The notes: generated by a model not told the origin, from the letters alone. Counted from the stretch's first letter, positions 9,628 to 19,232 are shown. The stretch: 64,000 nucleotides of DNA from Mycobacterium sp. JS623 (GCF_000328565.1 NC_019966.1:1302001-1366000); one strand, 5' to 3'. Translations and numbers: made by a program.

Positions 9628-11997
9628 TTACTCGAACGACTTGCCAAGGGTCGGTCGGCGAATCGGTGCGCGCCCAGGCGGTTGTGATGGCGTTGGCAAC
9701 AGCGCCTTGCGGTGCCGTACGGCGACGGTCGTCGGCGAATCGGTGTGCAGGTCAAGCTTCTCGCCGGCGTGGCGAATCGTCAGCTCCTCGTTCGGCCCGT
9801 CGCGCAGCGTGTAGGTCACCTCGTCGTGGTCGACGTCGACCGTCAATCGGAAATTCCTCCAGCGCAGCCGAAATCGCATTCGCGATATGCCGTGGGGTAG
9901 CTGTGGGTCGAGTGCGAGTTCGCCGTCGTCGTCTCTCAGGCCGCCGAACCCGGCAACCAATGCCGTCCACGCCCCTGCGAGCGACGCCATGTGCAGCCCG
10001 TCGCGGGTGTTGTGGTGCAGGTCGCGCAGGTCGATCAACGCCGCCTCGTAGAGGTAGTCGTGAGCCAGCTCGAGATGCCCCACCTCGGCGCACATGACTG
10101 CCTGCGTGCACGCGGACAGCGACGAGTCCCTGGTGGTGCGCCGCTCGTAGTAGTCGACGTTATGGGCCTTCTGCTCGGCCGTGAACTCGTGGCTGCGCCA
10201 GTGCATCGCCAGCGCGAGATCGGCCTGCTTGACCACCTGCGACGGATACAGCCGGACGTAGGGCTCATACAGAAGCAGCGGATACGACGTGTTCTCGGTG
10301 AAGTTCCATTCGCGCAGGGTGGTGAACCCGTCGCACTGTTGATGGATGCCCAGTTCCTTGTCGTAGGGAATGTGCGCCGCGGCGGCGGCATCTCGCCACG
10401 CAGCGGTCTCCTCCGACCCAACCCCCAATTCCACGGCCGCCTCGGGATGTCGATTGCAGGCCTCGACCGCTGTCCGAAGATTATGTGCCGCCATCAAATT
10501 GGTGAAGACGTTGTCGCGTACCACTGCCGTGTACTCGTCGGGACCGGTGACGCCGTCGAGATGCCACACCCCGTGCCGATCGTGATGGCCCAACGACATC
10601 CACAGCCGCGCGGTTTCCACCAGCACCGTCAACCCGCAGTCGGCCTCCAGCGAATCATCGCCCGTGACAACGCGATACCGCTCGAAGGCCATCGCGATGT
10701 CGGCGTTGATGTGCCAGGCCGCGGTGCCCGCGGGCCAGTATGCCGAGCACTCCTGTCCGCGGATGGTCCGCCACGGGAACGCGGCCCCCGCGAGATTTAG
10801 TTCCGCGGCGCGCTCACGGGCGAGGTCAAGAGTCGAGGCACGCCATCGCAACGCATCGGCCGCGGCATATGGGGCGGTGTAGGTGAGCACCGGAAGAACG
10901 AAACCCTCGGTGTCCCAGAAGGTGTGGCCGTCGTAGCCGGTGCCTGTCAGGCCCTTGCCGGGAATCGCGCGGCGCTCGGCACGCGCGCTGGCCTGCAGCA
11001 CATGAAACAGGCCGAAGCGCACAGCCTGCTGGCAGTCGGCGTCGCCCTCGACTTCCACGTCGGCGGAGTCCCAGAACTCGTCCAGAAAGTCACGCTGCGC
11101 CTTGAGCAGGCCGTCCCACCCGCAATACTCGGCGCCGGCGACAGCGCCAAGCACCTGATCGCGCAGCGCGGGTCGCGAACGCAGGCTCGACCATCCGTAG
11201 GCGAGGAACTTGACGATGCGCAACTTCTGACCGGGACGCAGACCGCAGATGACGGTCGTCCGTGCCCAGTCCTCGCCGGCCGTGGTGTCCACCTCGACGC
11301 GGCCCGGCACGTCGATCTGATGTTTCATCGCCGCAGCCATCATCAACCGGCTGCTCCTGGTGCGGTGCACCAGCAGCGCACCCTGCTTTTCGGAGTCGTG
11401 CTGTACCGGCTCCAACGGATTGAGCAACATCGCGGCAACGCGCGGATCGGCCGACGGCTTCGGCTGGTCCTCGTTGGCGACGAGCTCGGATTGCACAGTC
11501 ATGCGCGAGAAGTCGTCGACGGCCTCGACGACGTATTCGATGGCGGCCACACTCCGTTGTGCCAGCGACACCAGCCGCGTGGTGGTAAGCCGGATCCGCT
11601 TGCCAGCAGGGGAGGTCCAGCACACGTTTCGGGTGAGCGTGCCTGCGCGCAGATCAAGCACCCGTTCATGGTCTTCGAGTTCGCCGTACCGGACATCGAA
11701 CGGTTCATCGTCAACGAGCAGTCGGAGGATCTTGCCGTTGGTGACATCGACGACTGATTGGCCGTCCTCCGGATAGCTGTATCCCGCTTCCGCGTACGGC
11801 AGGGGGCGCGTCTCGTAGAACGAGTTGAGGTAGGTGCCTGGCAGCCCGTACGGCTCGCCCTCGTCGAGGTTGCCGCGCAGCCCGATGTGGCCGTTGGACA
11901 ACGCGAACACTGACTCGGATTGTGCGAGCAGCTTGAGGTCGAGCGTGGTCTCGCGCACGCACCACGGCTCGACGGGGAAGGTCTGTTCGGTGATCAT
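9628..11997 (-). CDS. GH65-family glycoside phosphorylase/hydrolase (Rv3401-like)
   Basis: This 789-residue protein has the glycosyl hydrolase 65 layout: an N-terminal beta-sandwich ([15 protein letters not shown] near residue 34), an (alpha/alpha)6 barrel with the catalytic GPDEY near residue 485, and a small C-terminal beta domain. GH65 enzymes phosphorolyse or hydrolyse alpha-linked disaccharides such as trehalose, maltose or kojibiose. Its ATG overlaps the stop of the upstream HAD gene (ATGA), the same pair as Rv3401/Rv3400. A beta-glucose-1-phosphate product would be the substrate of the HAD partner. The actual disaccharide is not determined. Confidence 0.9.
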   Translation of the reverse strand: MITEQTFPVEPWCVRETTLDLKLLAQSESVFALSNGHIGLRGNLDEGEPYGLPGTYLNSFYETRPLPYAEAGYSYPEDGQSVVDVTNGKILRLLVDDEPFDVRYGELEDHERVLDLRAGTLTRNVCWTSPAGKRIRLTTTRLVSLAQRSVAAIEYVVEAVDDFSRMTVQSELVANEDQPKPSADPRVAAMLLNPLEPVQHDSEKQGALLVHRTRSSRLMMAAAMKHQIDVPGRVEVDTTAGEDWARTTVICGLRPGQKLRIVKFLAYGWSSLRSRPALRDQVLGAVAGAEYCGWDGLLKAQRDFLDEFWDSADVEVEGDADCQQAVRFGLFHVLQASARAERRAIPGKGLTGTGYDGHTFWDTEGFVLPVLTYTAPYAAADALRWRASTLDLARERAAELNLAGAAFPWRTIRGQECSAYWPAGTAAWHINADIAMAFERYRVVTGDDSLEADCGLTVLVETARLWMSLGHHDRHGVWHLDGVTGPDEYTAVVRDNVFTNLMAAHNLRTAVEACNRHPEAAVELGVGSEETAAWRDAAAAAHIPYDKELGIHQQCDGFTTLREWNFTENTSYPLLLYEPYVRLYPSQVVKQADLALAMHWRSHEFTAEQKAHNVDYYERRTTRDSSLSACTQAVMCAEVGHLELAHDYLYEAALIDLRDLHHNTRDGLHMASLAGAWTALVAGFGGLRDDDGELALDPQLPHGISRMRFRLRWRNFRLTVDVDHDEVTYTLRDGPNEELTIRHAGEKLDLHTDSPTTVAVRHRKALLPTPSQPPGRAPIRRPTLGKSFE

Positions 11998-12737
11998 CGG
12001 TTCGGCAGCAATTCGGCCAGGTCGGTCACGACGATGCTCGCGCCGTTGCGGCGCAACGCTTCTGCTTGACCGACACGGTCGACGCCGACGACGCAGCCGA
12101 AGTTACCCCGCTTGCCTGCCTCGACACCGGCCAGTGCGTCTTCGAAGACCGCGGCTTCGGCGGGCTCAACGCCGAGCAACTGGCCGGCCCGCAGGAATGA
12201 GTCGGGGGCCGGCTTGCCTTCGATGTGTTCCTCGCGCATTGTCACGCCGTCCACTCGCTGCTGAACGAATTTGTCGAGGCCCGTCACCTCAAGCACCTCA
12301 TGGGTGTTGGCGCTGGACGACACCACGGCGACGGCGAGGTGCGCGTCGGCGACCGCCTCTAGGTAGCGGCGCGATCCCTCGAACACTGTGACGCCGTCTT
12401 CGCGGATGGTCTGGTGGAACAACTCGTTCTTCCGGTTGCCCAACCCGTTCACCGTTTCCGCCGACGGGTCGTCGTCGGGATCGCCGTCGGGCAGTGTGAT
12501 GTCGCGGGACGAGAGGAAGGTCCGCACGCCGTCCTCACGCTTCTTGCCATCGACGTAGTTGAGGTAGTCGTCTGCGATGTCGAACTCGACGAACGGTTCT
12601 CCGGTCCGATCCGCCCGCTCGCGCAGGTACGAATCGAACATCGCCTTCCACGCCTTCTTGTGCACGCTCGCCGTGTCGGTCAGCACCCCGTCGAGGTCGA
12701 AGAGGCAGGCGCGGACGCCGTCAGGCAAGCCGAGCAT
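11994..12737 (-). CDS. HAD-family beta-phosphoglucomutase-like enzyme (Rv3400-like)
   Basis: This HAD hydrolase of 247 residues has the nucleophile motif [10 protein letters not shown] near residue 11, the SSSANT motif II segment, and the acidic [11 protein letters not shown] motif IV near residue 200. The overall sequence matches beta-phosphoglucomutases, which convert beta-glucose-1-phosphate to glucose-6-phosphate. I start at ATG 12737 (MLGLPDG), which overlaps the upstream membrane-protein stop by 17 bases; a longer frame to 12785 would overlap it more. Coupling to the GH65 gene suggests a two-step disaccharide phosphorolysis route. Confidence 0.88.
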   Translation of the reverse strand: MLGLPDGVRACLFDLDGVLTDTASVHKKAWKAMFDSYLRERADRTGEPFVEFDIADDYLNYVDGKKREDGVRTFLSSRDITLPDGDPDDDPSAETVNGLGNRKNELFHQTIREDGVTVFEGSRRYLEAVADAHLAVAVVSSSANTHEVLEVTGLDKFVQQRVDGVTMREEHIEGKPAPDSFLRAGQLLGVEPAEAAVFEDALAGVEAGKRGNFGCVVGVDRVGQAEALRRNGASIVVTDLAELLPNR

Positions 12738-13134
12738 TGTCCCTGCTGATGCTGGGGTGCACGACGCGCAGCGCCAGCAGTCCAAGGATCAGCACGCACA
12801 GCGCTGGACCACCAAACAGCACAACGGCCAGCAACAGTCCGGTCGCCGAGCCAGACAGTGCGGTGGCGAACGCGAGGGCAGCGATGACCCACGAGACAAC
12901 GCAGGTGATGACCGCTATGGCGACGGCGATCACGGAGCTGGTGAGCACCCCGTAGTGCGGGGCGCCCGTGACCGCTAGTACCAGAAGGACTGGTATCCCG
13001 ATGATTGCCGCCGCCGTCAACATCCCGCTCGCAGGGCCGAGTTGGCGTGCAGCGGGCATCACCAGAACGGCGGCCGCCAGCGCGGCGACCACCACGCCGA
13101 CCAGTGCAATTACGCGCGAATTATGGTTTCGCAT
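12721..13134 (-). CDS. Small four-helix membrane protein of unknown function
   Basis: This product of 137 residues consists mostly of four hydrophobic segments (about residues 9-28, 39-57, 64-92 and 99-122), with a short charged N-terminus and a C-terminal tail [15 protein letters not shown]. No enzymatic motif is visible. It overlaps the start of the HAD gene by 17 bases on the same strand, so it may be the first gene of a three-gene unit with the HAD and GH65 genes. I do not recognise a family. Confidence 0.7.
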   Translation of the reverse strand: MRNHNSRVIALVGVVVAALAAAVLVMPAARQLGPASGMLTAAAIIGIPVLLVLAVTGAPHYGVLTSSVIAVAIAVITCVVSWVIAALAFATALSGSATGLLLAVVLFGGPALCVLILGLLALRVVHPSISRDNARLA

Positions 13135-13223
13135 GGTCGTAGAGTGACCCGAGCACCTGACATCAAAACGCCTGCGGCTGGTGCCCGTCGGCGAGCGGCA
13201 TTCTGGTTAGCACGGGGCGGGAT

Positions 13224-14780
13224 CTATCCGAAGTGCACGCCTTGGGCCAGTGGCAGCTCTGACGAGTAATTGACGGTATTGGTGGCGCGCCGCATGTAGG
13301 CCTTCCACGCATCCGAACCTGACTCACGGCCGCCGCCGGTCTGCTTCTCGCCGCCGAACGCGCCGCCGATCTCTGCTCCCGATGTGCCGATGTTGACGTT
13401 GGCGATGCCGCAGTCCGACCCGTCGGCCGCCATGAAGCGCTCCGCCTCCCGCACGTCAAGCGTGAAGATAGCCGACGAAAGACCTTGCGGCACAGCGTTG
13501 TTCAACGCAATGGCTTCATCGAGGTCGTCATAGGTCAGCACGTAGAGAATCGGCGCGAACGTCTCAGAGTGCACCACAGCCGTCTGCGACGGCATCCGCA
13601 CCACCGCGGGCGCCACGTAAAACGAAGACGTGTCGCCGGCCTCATCGTCGAGTATCCGGCGCTCGCCGCCGACCACCGCGCCGCCGTCCGCGCGGGCCTG
13701 CTCCAGAGCGCGCACCATGTCGCGGTACGCGGTCTCGTGAATCAGTGGACCCACCAGCGTGCCGTCGGACGACGGGTCGCCGACCGGCAGCTGCCGGTAG
13801 GCGTTCACGATCCGATCGACCAACTCGTCGGCGATCGAGGAATGCACGATCAACCTGCGCAGCGTCGTACAGCGCTGACCTGCGGTGCCCGCTGCCGAGA
13901 ACACGATGCCCCGCACCGCGAGGTCCAGATCGGCCGACGGCGTGACGATCGCGGCGTTGTTGCCGCCCAGCTCGAGCAGCACCTTGCCGAACCGCTGCGC
14001 CACCCGCGGCCCGATCTGCTGGCCCATCCGCACCGACCCGGTCGCGCTCAGCAGCGCCACCCGCGGATCGTCGACCAGCATCTCGCCGACCCCGCGGCCG
14101 CCTTGTACCAGCCGGCTGACTTCTGGCGGCGCGCCAACGTCATCAGCGGCCCGCTCGATCAGCGCCTGGCATGCCAACGCGGTCAGCGGCGTCAGCTCCG
14201 AGGGCTTCCACACCACGGTGTCACCGCACACCAACGCGATCGCGGTGTTCCACGCCCACACGGCGACGGGGAAGTTGAACGCGGTGATCACACCGACGAC
14301 ACCCAGCGGATGCCAGGTCTCCATGAGGCGGTGGCCCGGCCGCTCGGATGCGATGGTCTTGCCGTACAGCTGGCGCGACAGACCGACCGCGAACTCGCAG
14401 ATGTCGATCATTTCCTGCACTTCGCCAAGGGCCTCGGAGGTGATCTTGCCCGCCTCGATCGTGACGAGCGTGGCGAGATCGGCCTTGTGCTCGACGAGTA
14501 GCTCGCCGAGCCGGGCCACCAGCGCGCCCCGGACCGGCGCGGGCGTCGTACGCCAAGTCGTAAACGCTTGCGCCGCTTCAGCTATCGCGGCGCCGGCCTG
14601 TTCGGGCGTGGACTCGGCGACGGTGAACAGCACCTCTCCGGTGACCGGTGTGCTGGCCTGCAAGCCGTGGCCGCCCGGCTCGCCAAGCGATGCGCGTGAG
14701 CCGACCGCGCTCAGCGCGTCACGCGCTTGGGCGCGCAGGTTCTCGGCGGTCGGAAGCTTGGATGTCTGAGCGGTGGTCAT
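13224..14780 (-). CDS. pcd: L-2-aminoadipate-6-semialdehyde dehydrogenase (Pcd-type aldehyde dehydrogenase)
   Basis: This NAD(P)-dependent aldehyde dehydrogenase of 518 residues has the cofactor segment GVVGVITAFNFP near residue 160, the general base Glu in LELGGNN near 270, and the nucleophile Cys in GTAGQRCTT near 305. It lies with lat, lrp and an Rv3292-type gene, as Rv3293 (pcd) does. Lat converts lysine to aminoadipate semialdehyde and Pcd oxidises that to L-2-aminoadipate. Its ATG overlaps the stop of the upstream DUF1338 gene by four bases, giving translational coupling. Confidence 0.9.
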   Translation of the reverse strand: MTTAQTSKLPTAENLRAQARDALSAVGSRASLGEPGGHGLQASTPVTGEVLFTVAESTPEQAGAAIAEAAQAFTTWRTTPAPVRGALVARLGELLVEHKADLATLVTIEAGKITSEALGEVQEMIDICEFAVGLSRQLYGKTIASERPGHRLMETWHPLGVVGVITAFNFPVAVWAWNTAIALVCGDTVVWKPSELTPLTALACQALIERAADDVGAPPEVSRLVQGGRGVGEMLVDDPRVALLSATGSVRMGQQIGPRVAQRFGKVLLELGGNNAAIVTPSADLDLAVRGIVFSAAGTAGQRCTTLRRLIVHSSIADELVDRIVNAYRQLPVGDPSSDGTLVGPLIHETAYRDMVRALEQARADGGAVVGGERRILDDEAGDTSSFYVAPAVVRMPSQTAVVHSETFAPILYVLTYDDLDEAIALNNAVPQGLSSAIFTLDVREAERFMAADGSDCGIANVNIGTSGAEIGGAFGGEKQTGGGRESGSDAWKAYMRRATNTVNYSSELPLAQGVHFG

Positions 14781-15991
14781 TGTGATGCGACTTTCTCGTA
14801 GAGCTCGTATGGGTCATGGATGTGGTGTCCGAGCCGGGCTGCGAGCCAGGGCAGGCTGTACTCCGAATTATCTGCCGCCTCGGCGGCCTTGGTGTCGGTA
14901 TCGAGATTCGACCGGAAGATGCCCGCCGCGGAGGCAGGCAGGAAGTCCTCGTAGACAACGGGTTTCGTCGGATCGCCGCCGTGGTAGTACGCCAGTCCGG
15001 CGGCCGCCATCGCCTCGTGGGTGGCGGGGAAGTAGTCCGCCCACGCCGCGGCAGGGTCCGGGGTGCCCATCGCGGCGTCGTAGCGTTGCCGTCCCTTCGG
15101 GGTCAGCGCAACGCCGCGCGCCTCGACCTCACCGAAGCGCACCCGCAGCGTGCCGTCGACGACTGTGCCGTCGGCCTCGCGGAAGCGCCGCGGCTCGGCC
15201 AGCGCACGAAATGACGTCTGGCGCAACAACACATCGGGACCGTCGCAGGCGGGCGGGCCCTGGATGGCATCGATCATCGTGATGCCGCGGGCCGTCATCC
15301 GCCCGTACAGCTCGTCGATATCGAGCACGCGCGGAGTCAGGTGGTTGATGTGCGTGCTGCGCACACCGGCGATGTCTGCCGCCACCGCGGACACGCGTGC
15401 AAGCTCGTCGTGCCAGCCGCGGTCGATCGGCTCACGGGACAATGCGAAAACGGATACCGCCTCGGCCACGAACCCCTCGGCGCGCGCCTGGTCTGCCCCG
15501 CCGTCGGCAGCGATCCGACGCGCCTCGGCGATCAGTGCCGGGTCGAACAACTGCCGCGCACTGATGAACCGCTCGACCCGGTCGCGCAGGTCGGGGGAGA
15601 AGAACCGCGCGTCGGCCGTCGCCAGCATCGACGCGAACACCCGGAACGGGTTGCGGGCCAACTGCTCTGTGTCGATTGGCCGAAACGCGGTGGACACGAC
15701 GGGAACCGGTGATGCCGCATCGCGCAAGTCGTAGAAGCCGACGGGATGCATCCCGAACGCGGCGAACAGGTCGGCGACGTCGGCGAGTTCGCCAATGCTG
15801 CCGACGCGAATCGCGCCGTGGCGTTCGGCAGTCACTCGATCGGATGCGCCCAGCTCGCGGTTCACTTCGGCGCTGACGTCGACGAGTGTGGTGTAGGCAG
15901 GCACCTCGGCGCCATACAGTCGCGAAAGCGCTGCCGCGAATTCGGCCCGCAGCTGCCAGATCTCCCAAAAATCGCAGCGTCGGCTCGTCAC
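14777..15991 (-). CDS. DUF1338 / HglS-type 2-oxoadipate dioxygenase-decarboxylase (Rv3292-like)
   Basis: This 404-residue protein belongs to the DUF1338 family of which Pseudomonas putida HglS is the characterised member. HglS converts 2-oxoadipate, O2 and water to D-2-hydroxyglutarate with an Fe(II)-dependent VOC-like fold. The block HGAIR (His58, Arg62) reproduces the metal His and substrate Arg spacing of HglS, and STHINHLTPR (His214, His217) supplies another candidate metal ligand. I start at GTG 15991 because no ATG precedes WEIWQLRAEF; this leaves only 27 bp to the divergent lrp start. The neighbours lat and pcd supply the upstream lysine steps. Function is inferred by family and context. 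Confidence 0.8.
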   Translation of the reverse strand: MTSRRCDFWEIWQLRAEFAAALSRLYGAEVPAYTTLVDVSAEVNRELGASDRVTAERHGAIRVGSIGELADVADLFAAFGMHPVGFYDLRDAASPVPVVSTAFRPIDTEQLARNPFRVFASMLATADARFFSPDLRDRVERFISARQLFDPALIAEARRIAADGGADQARAEGFVAEAVSVFALSREPIDRGWHDELARVSAVAADIAGVRSTHINHLTPRVLDIDELYGRMTARGITMIDAIQGPPACDGPDVLLRQTSFRALAEPRRFREADGTVVDGTLRVRFGEVEARGVALTPKGRQRYDAAMGTPDPAAAWADYFPATHEAMAAAGLAYYHGGDPTKPVVYEDFLPASAAGIFRSNLDTDTKAAEAADNSEYSLPWLAARLGHHIHDPYELYEKVASQ

Positions 15992-16006
15992 ACTTGCCGC
16001 CTTGGA

Positions 16007-16012
16007 TACAGT
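16007..16012 (+). promoter_or_regulatory. Leaderless -10 (TACAGT) for lrp
   Basis: TACAGT ends six bases before the lrp ATG at 16019, the spacing of mycobacterial leaderless promoters. No Shine-Dalgarno is present. The site lies in the 27-bp gap shared with the divergent DUF1338 gene. Confidence 0.55.
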
Positions 16013-16018
16013 GCGCCC

Positions 16019-16474
16019 ATGGGCGAACCGCTCGATGAGATCGACCGCATCCTGGCGCGAGAGTTGGTCGCCGACGGCCGGGCCACGCTGGCCCACCTGG
16101 CGACGGTGGCGGGACTGTCGGTGTCGGCCGTCCAGTCCCGGGTGCGCCGGCTGGAGTCGCGTGGCGTGGTGACCGGGTATTCGGCCCGGCTCAACCCCGA
16201 AGCGGTCGGGCACATGCTCTCGGCGTTCGTGGCCATCACTCCCCTCGATCCTTCCCAACCCGATGATGCGCCCGCCCGGCTCGAACACATCGAGGAAATC
16301 GAGTCGTGTTACTCGGTGGCAGGCGAAGAGAGCTACGTCCTGCTCGTGCGTGTCGAGTCGGCGCGGGCGCTCGAAGACTTGCTGCAACGGATCCGGACGG
16401 CGGCAAACGTGCGGACTCGAAGCACGATCATCTTACAGACTTTTTACGCTGGACGCGACTATGTGCCGGAATAG
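16019..16474 (+). CDS. lrpA: Lrp/AsnC-family regulator of the lysine catabolism locus
   Basis: This 151-residue regulator has an N-terminal AsnC helix-turn-helix (LAHLATVAGLSVSAVQSRVRRL, about residues 22-43) and a C-terminal RAM ligand-binding domain (about 65-145) that binds amino acids and forms octamers in the family. The M. tuberculosis counterpart Rv3291c is a lysine-responsive Lrp beside lat. Here it sits between the divergent DUF1338-pcd pair and lat, so it can contact both promoters. A TTTACGCCGTAAA palindrome upstream of lat is a plausible target. Confidence 0.9.
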   Translation: MGEPLDEIDRILARELVADGRATLAHLATVAGLSVSAVQSRVRRLESRGVVTGYSARLNPEAVGHMLSAFVAITPLDPSQPDDAPARLEHIEEIESCYSVAGEESYVLLVRVESARALEDLLQRIRTAANVRTRSTIILQTFYAGRDYVPE

Positions 16475-16490
16475 TTACGGTCAGATAGTC

Positions 16491-16517
16491 TTTACGCCGT
16501 AAATAGTTTGTTAAGAT
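16491..16517 (+). promoter_or_regulatory. lat promoter with 13-bp palindrome and leaderless -10
   Basis: TTTAC-GCC-GTAAA (16491-16503) is a perfect inverted repeat placed just upstream of the -10 TAAGAT (16512-16517). The -10 is six bases before the lat ATG, predicting a leaderless lat mRNA. A regulator bound at the palindrome would sit between the -35 and -10 zones. LrpA is the obvious candidate by proximity. Confidence 0.55.
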
Positions 16518-16523
16518 GGGTGC

Positions 16524-17861
16524 ATGACTGCCGTCCTGACACCTGCCGTCCTGCGTCCCGACGACGTCCGCGACGTGCTGGCCCGCAGCATCCTGGCCGA
16601 TGGGCTGGACTTCGTCCTCGACATCGACCGGTCATCGGGCTCGTACCTGGTGGACGCCCGCACGGGCGACCGCTACCTCGACATGTTCACGTTCTTCGCG
16701 TCCTCCGCGCTGGGCATGAACCACCCGGCACTTGCCGATGACGAGGACTTCCGCACCGAACTCGCGCAGGCCGCGGTGAACAAACCAAGCAATTCGGACG
16801 TGTACAGCGTGCCGATGGCCCGCTTCGTCGACACGTTCGCCCGCGTGCTCGGTGATCCCGCACTGCCGCACCTGTTCTTCGTCGATGGTGGCGCGCTCGC
16901 CGTCGAGAACGCTCTGAAGGTGGCGTTCGACTGGAAGAGCCGACACAACGAGGCGCACGGTAGAGGTCCCGATCTCGGCACCATGGTGTTGCACCTGCGC
17001 GGTGCGTTCCACGGCCGCAGCGGCTACACGCTGTCGCTGACCAACACCGACCCCAACAAGGTGGCGCGCTTCCCGAAGTTCGACTGGCCCCGCATCGACG
17101 CGCCCTACATCAGGCCTGGAGCCGATATGGATGCCGTCGAAGGCGAGACGCTGCGACAGGCGCGCGCCGCGTTCGAGGCGCATCCTCACGACATCGCCTG
17201 CTTCATCGCCGAGCCGATCCAGGGCGAAGGTGGCGACCGCCACTTCCGTCCGCAGTTCTTCGCGGCGATGCGGGAGCTGTGCGACGAGTTCGATGCGCTG
17301 CTCATCTTCGACGAGGTGCAGACCGGCTGCGGGCTGACCGGAACTCCTTGGGCCTACCAGCAATTGGGCGTCGCGCCAGACGTCGTGGCCTTCGGCAAGA
17401 AGACGCAGGTGTGCGGCATCATGGCGGGCCGCCGGGTCGATGAGGTGCGCGACAACGTATTCGCTGTCAGCTCGCGCATCAACTCCACCTGGGGCGGCAA
17501 CCTGGTCGACATGGTGCGGTCCCGCCGCATCCTGGAGACCATCGAGGCCGAAGATTTGTTGGTACGGGCCGCCGGGGCGGGCCGCTACCTGCTCGACCGA
17601 CTCGAGGGCCTCGCAGCGGAGTTTCCGGCATCGGTGCTCGACGTGCGCGGCCGCGGGTTGATGTGTGCGTTCAGCCTGTCGAGCGGCGGGGAGCGCGACG
17701 AGTTGATACGTCGGCTGTGGGATCGCCGCGTCATCATGCTGGCCAGCGGCCCCGACAGCGTGCGCTTCCGGCCGGCGCTGACGGTGTCACGTGACGAGGT
17801 CGACATCGCCGTTGCGGCGGTACGCAAGGTGCTCACGCAGATGCGGTCAGCCGGCGAATAG
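16524..17861 (+). CDS. lat: L-lysine epsilon-aminotransferase
   Basis: This 445-residue class III PLP aminotransferase begins a few bases downstream of its -10. IFDEVQTGCG (near residue 260) and the PLP-lysine region FGKKTQVCG (near 292) match lysine 6-aminotransferases, as does FVDGGALAVENALK near 118. It transfers the epsilon-amino group of lysine to 2-oxoglutarate, giving aminoadipate semialdehyde and glutamate. In M. tuberculosis Rv3290c is strongly induced in persistence models. It acts in the cytosol ahead of Pcd. Its 3' end overlaps the convergent Mrr-like gene by 29 bases. Confidence 0.95.
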   Translation: MTAVLTPAVLRPDDVRDVLARSILADGLDFVLDIDRSSGSYLVDARTGDRYLDMFTFFASSALGMNHPALADDEDFRTELAQAAVNKPSNSDVYSVPMARFVDTFARVLGDPALPHLFFVDGGALAVENALKVAFDWKSRHNEAHGRGPDLGTMVLHLRGAFHGRSGYTLSLTNTDPNKVARFPKFDWPRIDAPYIRPGADMDAVEGETLRQARAAFEAHPHDIACFIAEPIQGEGGDRHFRPQFFAAMRELCDEFDALLIFDEVQTGCGLTGTPWAYQQLGVAPDVVAFGKKTQVCGIMAGRRVDEVRDNVFAVSSRINSTWGGNLVDMVRSRRILETIEAEDLLVRAAGAGRYLLDRLEGLAAEFPASVLDVRGRGLMCAFSLSSGGERDELIRRLWDRRVIMLASGPDSVRFRPALTVSRDEVDIAVAAVRKVLTQMRSAGE

Positions 17862-18399
17862 TCGACCGCAGCCGAGTCAGTTCGGTTCGGCCGACGAGCT
17901 CGCAGCCATGCAACTCCGCGAGTTTGCGTGCCGCAGGCGTGAATTCGTGGTTGGTCACCACCATGGTCTTGGCGCAATCCTGCATGGGCGCACCCGCGAC
18001 CACCTCCTGAATGGCACTGGTGCCGACCGGCCGGGCCTGCCGCTTGCATTGAATCGCAAGGCGGTTCGGCCGTCGGCCGACGATGATGTCGACCCCCCAG
18101 TCGCCCGTCACCGATGTCATGATCACGGGCACGCCGCAGGATCGAACCACCCGAGCGACGTAGTCTTCGAACTCCACCCCTGACATCTCGGCGGCTACGT
18201 CGTCGCGGGTGCCAAGACCGACAAGTGCGCCACGAACGAAGTGGGGCAGCGCCGCCAGTACTGCAGGCCCCAGGGCGCCAATCGCGAGGCTCCACAGCGG
18301 GGAGGCGCCGAGAAGGTATGCGGCGACCCCCGATACGACGCCCGTCACGACATACCCCTTCAACCTCACGTCTCGAATGGTAGGTCTGAGCCCCGACAT
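17833..18399 (-). CDS. Membrane-anchored Mrr-like restriction endonuclease domain protein
   Basis: This product of 188 residues has an N-terminal hydrophobic segment (about residues 14-50) followed by a PD-(D/E)xK Mrr-type nuclease core. GVDIIVGRRPN supplies the Asp and IQCKRQ the QxK pair typical of Mrr_cat proteins. The start is taken at ATG 18399 (MSGLRPT); the frame stays open further upstream without coding character. Free-standing Mrr cores can cleave modified DNA, and membrane-anchored versions are common in actinobacteria without an assigned role. It converges on lat with a 29-base overlap. Confidence 0.8.
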   Translation of the reverse strand: MSGLRPTIRDVRLKGYVVTGVVSGVAAYLLGASPLWSLAIGALGPAVLAALPHFVRGALVGLGTRDDVAAEMSGVEFEDYVARVVRSCGVPVIMTSVTGDWGVDIIVGRRPNRLAIQCKRQARPVGTSAIQEVVAGAPMQDCAKTMVVTNHEFTPAARKLAELHGCELVGRTELTRLRSTIRRLTASA

Positions 18400-18459
18400 C
18401 GCCTGTCCGGATAACGAACTGGTGAATCGGCTTGGATGCTGCGCTGTTGTTAGCCGGGT

Positions 18460-18465
18460 TAATCT
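18460..18465 (+). promoter_or_regulatory. Leaderless -10 (TAATCT) for the PAS-ANTAR gene
   Basis: TAATCT is followed by CGCACC and then the ATG at 18472, again exactly six bases. No ribosome site is visible. Confidence 0.55.
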
Positions 18466-18471
18466 CGCACC

Positions 18472-19152
18472 ATGACAGATGAACTGACCGATCTCGAGGG
18501 GCGGATGCCCCTCGAGCAGGCTCTGGCGGGGGGAGAACCCCAGCGCATCGGTTGGTTCCGCTTCTACTTCGCTGACGAACGCTGGGAATGGTCGCCCCAG
18601 GTCGAACGCATGCATGGTTACGAGCCCGGGACAGCGCATCCGACCACGGACCTGGTGCTGTCGCACAAACATCCAGACGACTACGGACAGGTCGCCGCGA
18701 CTCTGGATGAGATCCGGCGCACGGCCGGGGCGTTCTCGACCCGGCATCGCATCATCGACACCCAAGGAAATGTTCACCACGTGGTCGTGGTCGGCGACCA
18801 GAATTTCGACGACGCAGGCGAGGTCATCGGCACGCACGGCTTTTATGTCGACGTGACACCCGCGATTCACGAGGTCCATCACGAGAGCCTCTCGGAGGCG
18901 GTGGCCGAGATCGCTGAGGCCCGCAGCGGCATCGAGCAGGCCAAGGGCATGCTCATGGTGATCTACCGCATCAGCGCCGACTCCGCGTTTGAGCTGCTGA
19001 AATGGCGATCTCAGGAAACCAACACCAAGCTGCGTGCGCTCGCCGAGCAAATCACCAGGGACTTCCTCGACCTTCCCTATGACGAGATGTTGCCGGCCCG
19101 CGCGGTCTACGACAGGTTGCTGTTGACCGCGCATCTGCGCGTCGAATCCTGA
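18472..19152 (+). CDS. PAS-ANTAR sensor / RNA-binding antiterminator
   Basis: This 226-residue protein has a PAS domain (about residues 25-140; WSPQVERMHGYEPG and HPDDYGQV are the typical PAS/PAC features). A C-terminal ANTAR domain follows (about 145-205; SGIEQAKGMLMVIYRISADSAFELL). ANTAR domains bind paired hexaloop hairpins in nascent RNA and prevent termination. Here the sensing module is a PAS domain in the same chain. The gene is leaderless and transcribed alone. Its RNA targets are unknown; none with a clear dual hexaloop was recognised in the window. Confidence 0.88.
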   Translation: MTDELTDLEGRMPLEQALAGGEPQRIGWFRFYFADERWEWSPQVERMHGYEPGTAHPTTDLVLSHKHPDDYGQVAATLDEIRRTAGAFSTRHRIIDTQGNVHHVVVVGDQNFDDAGEVIGTHGFYVDVTPAIHEVHHESLSEAVAEIAEARSGIEQAKGMLMVIYRISADSAFELLKWRSQETNTKLRALAEQITRDFLDLPYDEMLPARAVYDRLLLTAHLRVES

Positions 19153-19232
19153 CGTTTATTCGCTCCGCGGACAGGGAATTCTGTCGGCATCTGATTGCGG
19201 GCGTTCTAGCAGCGAATTCGGGAGTGCGGATA

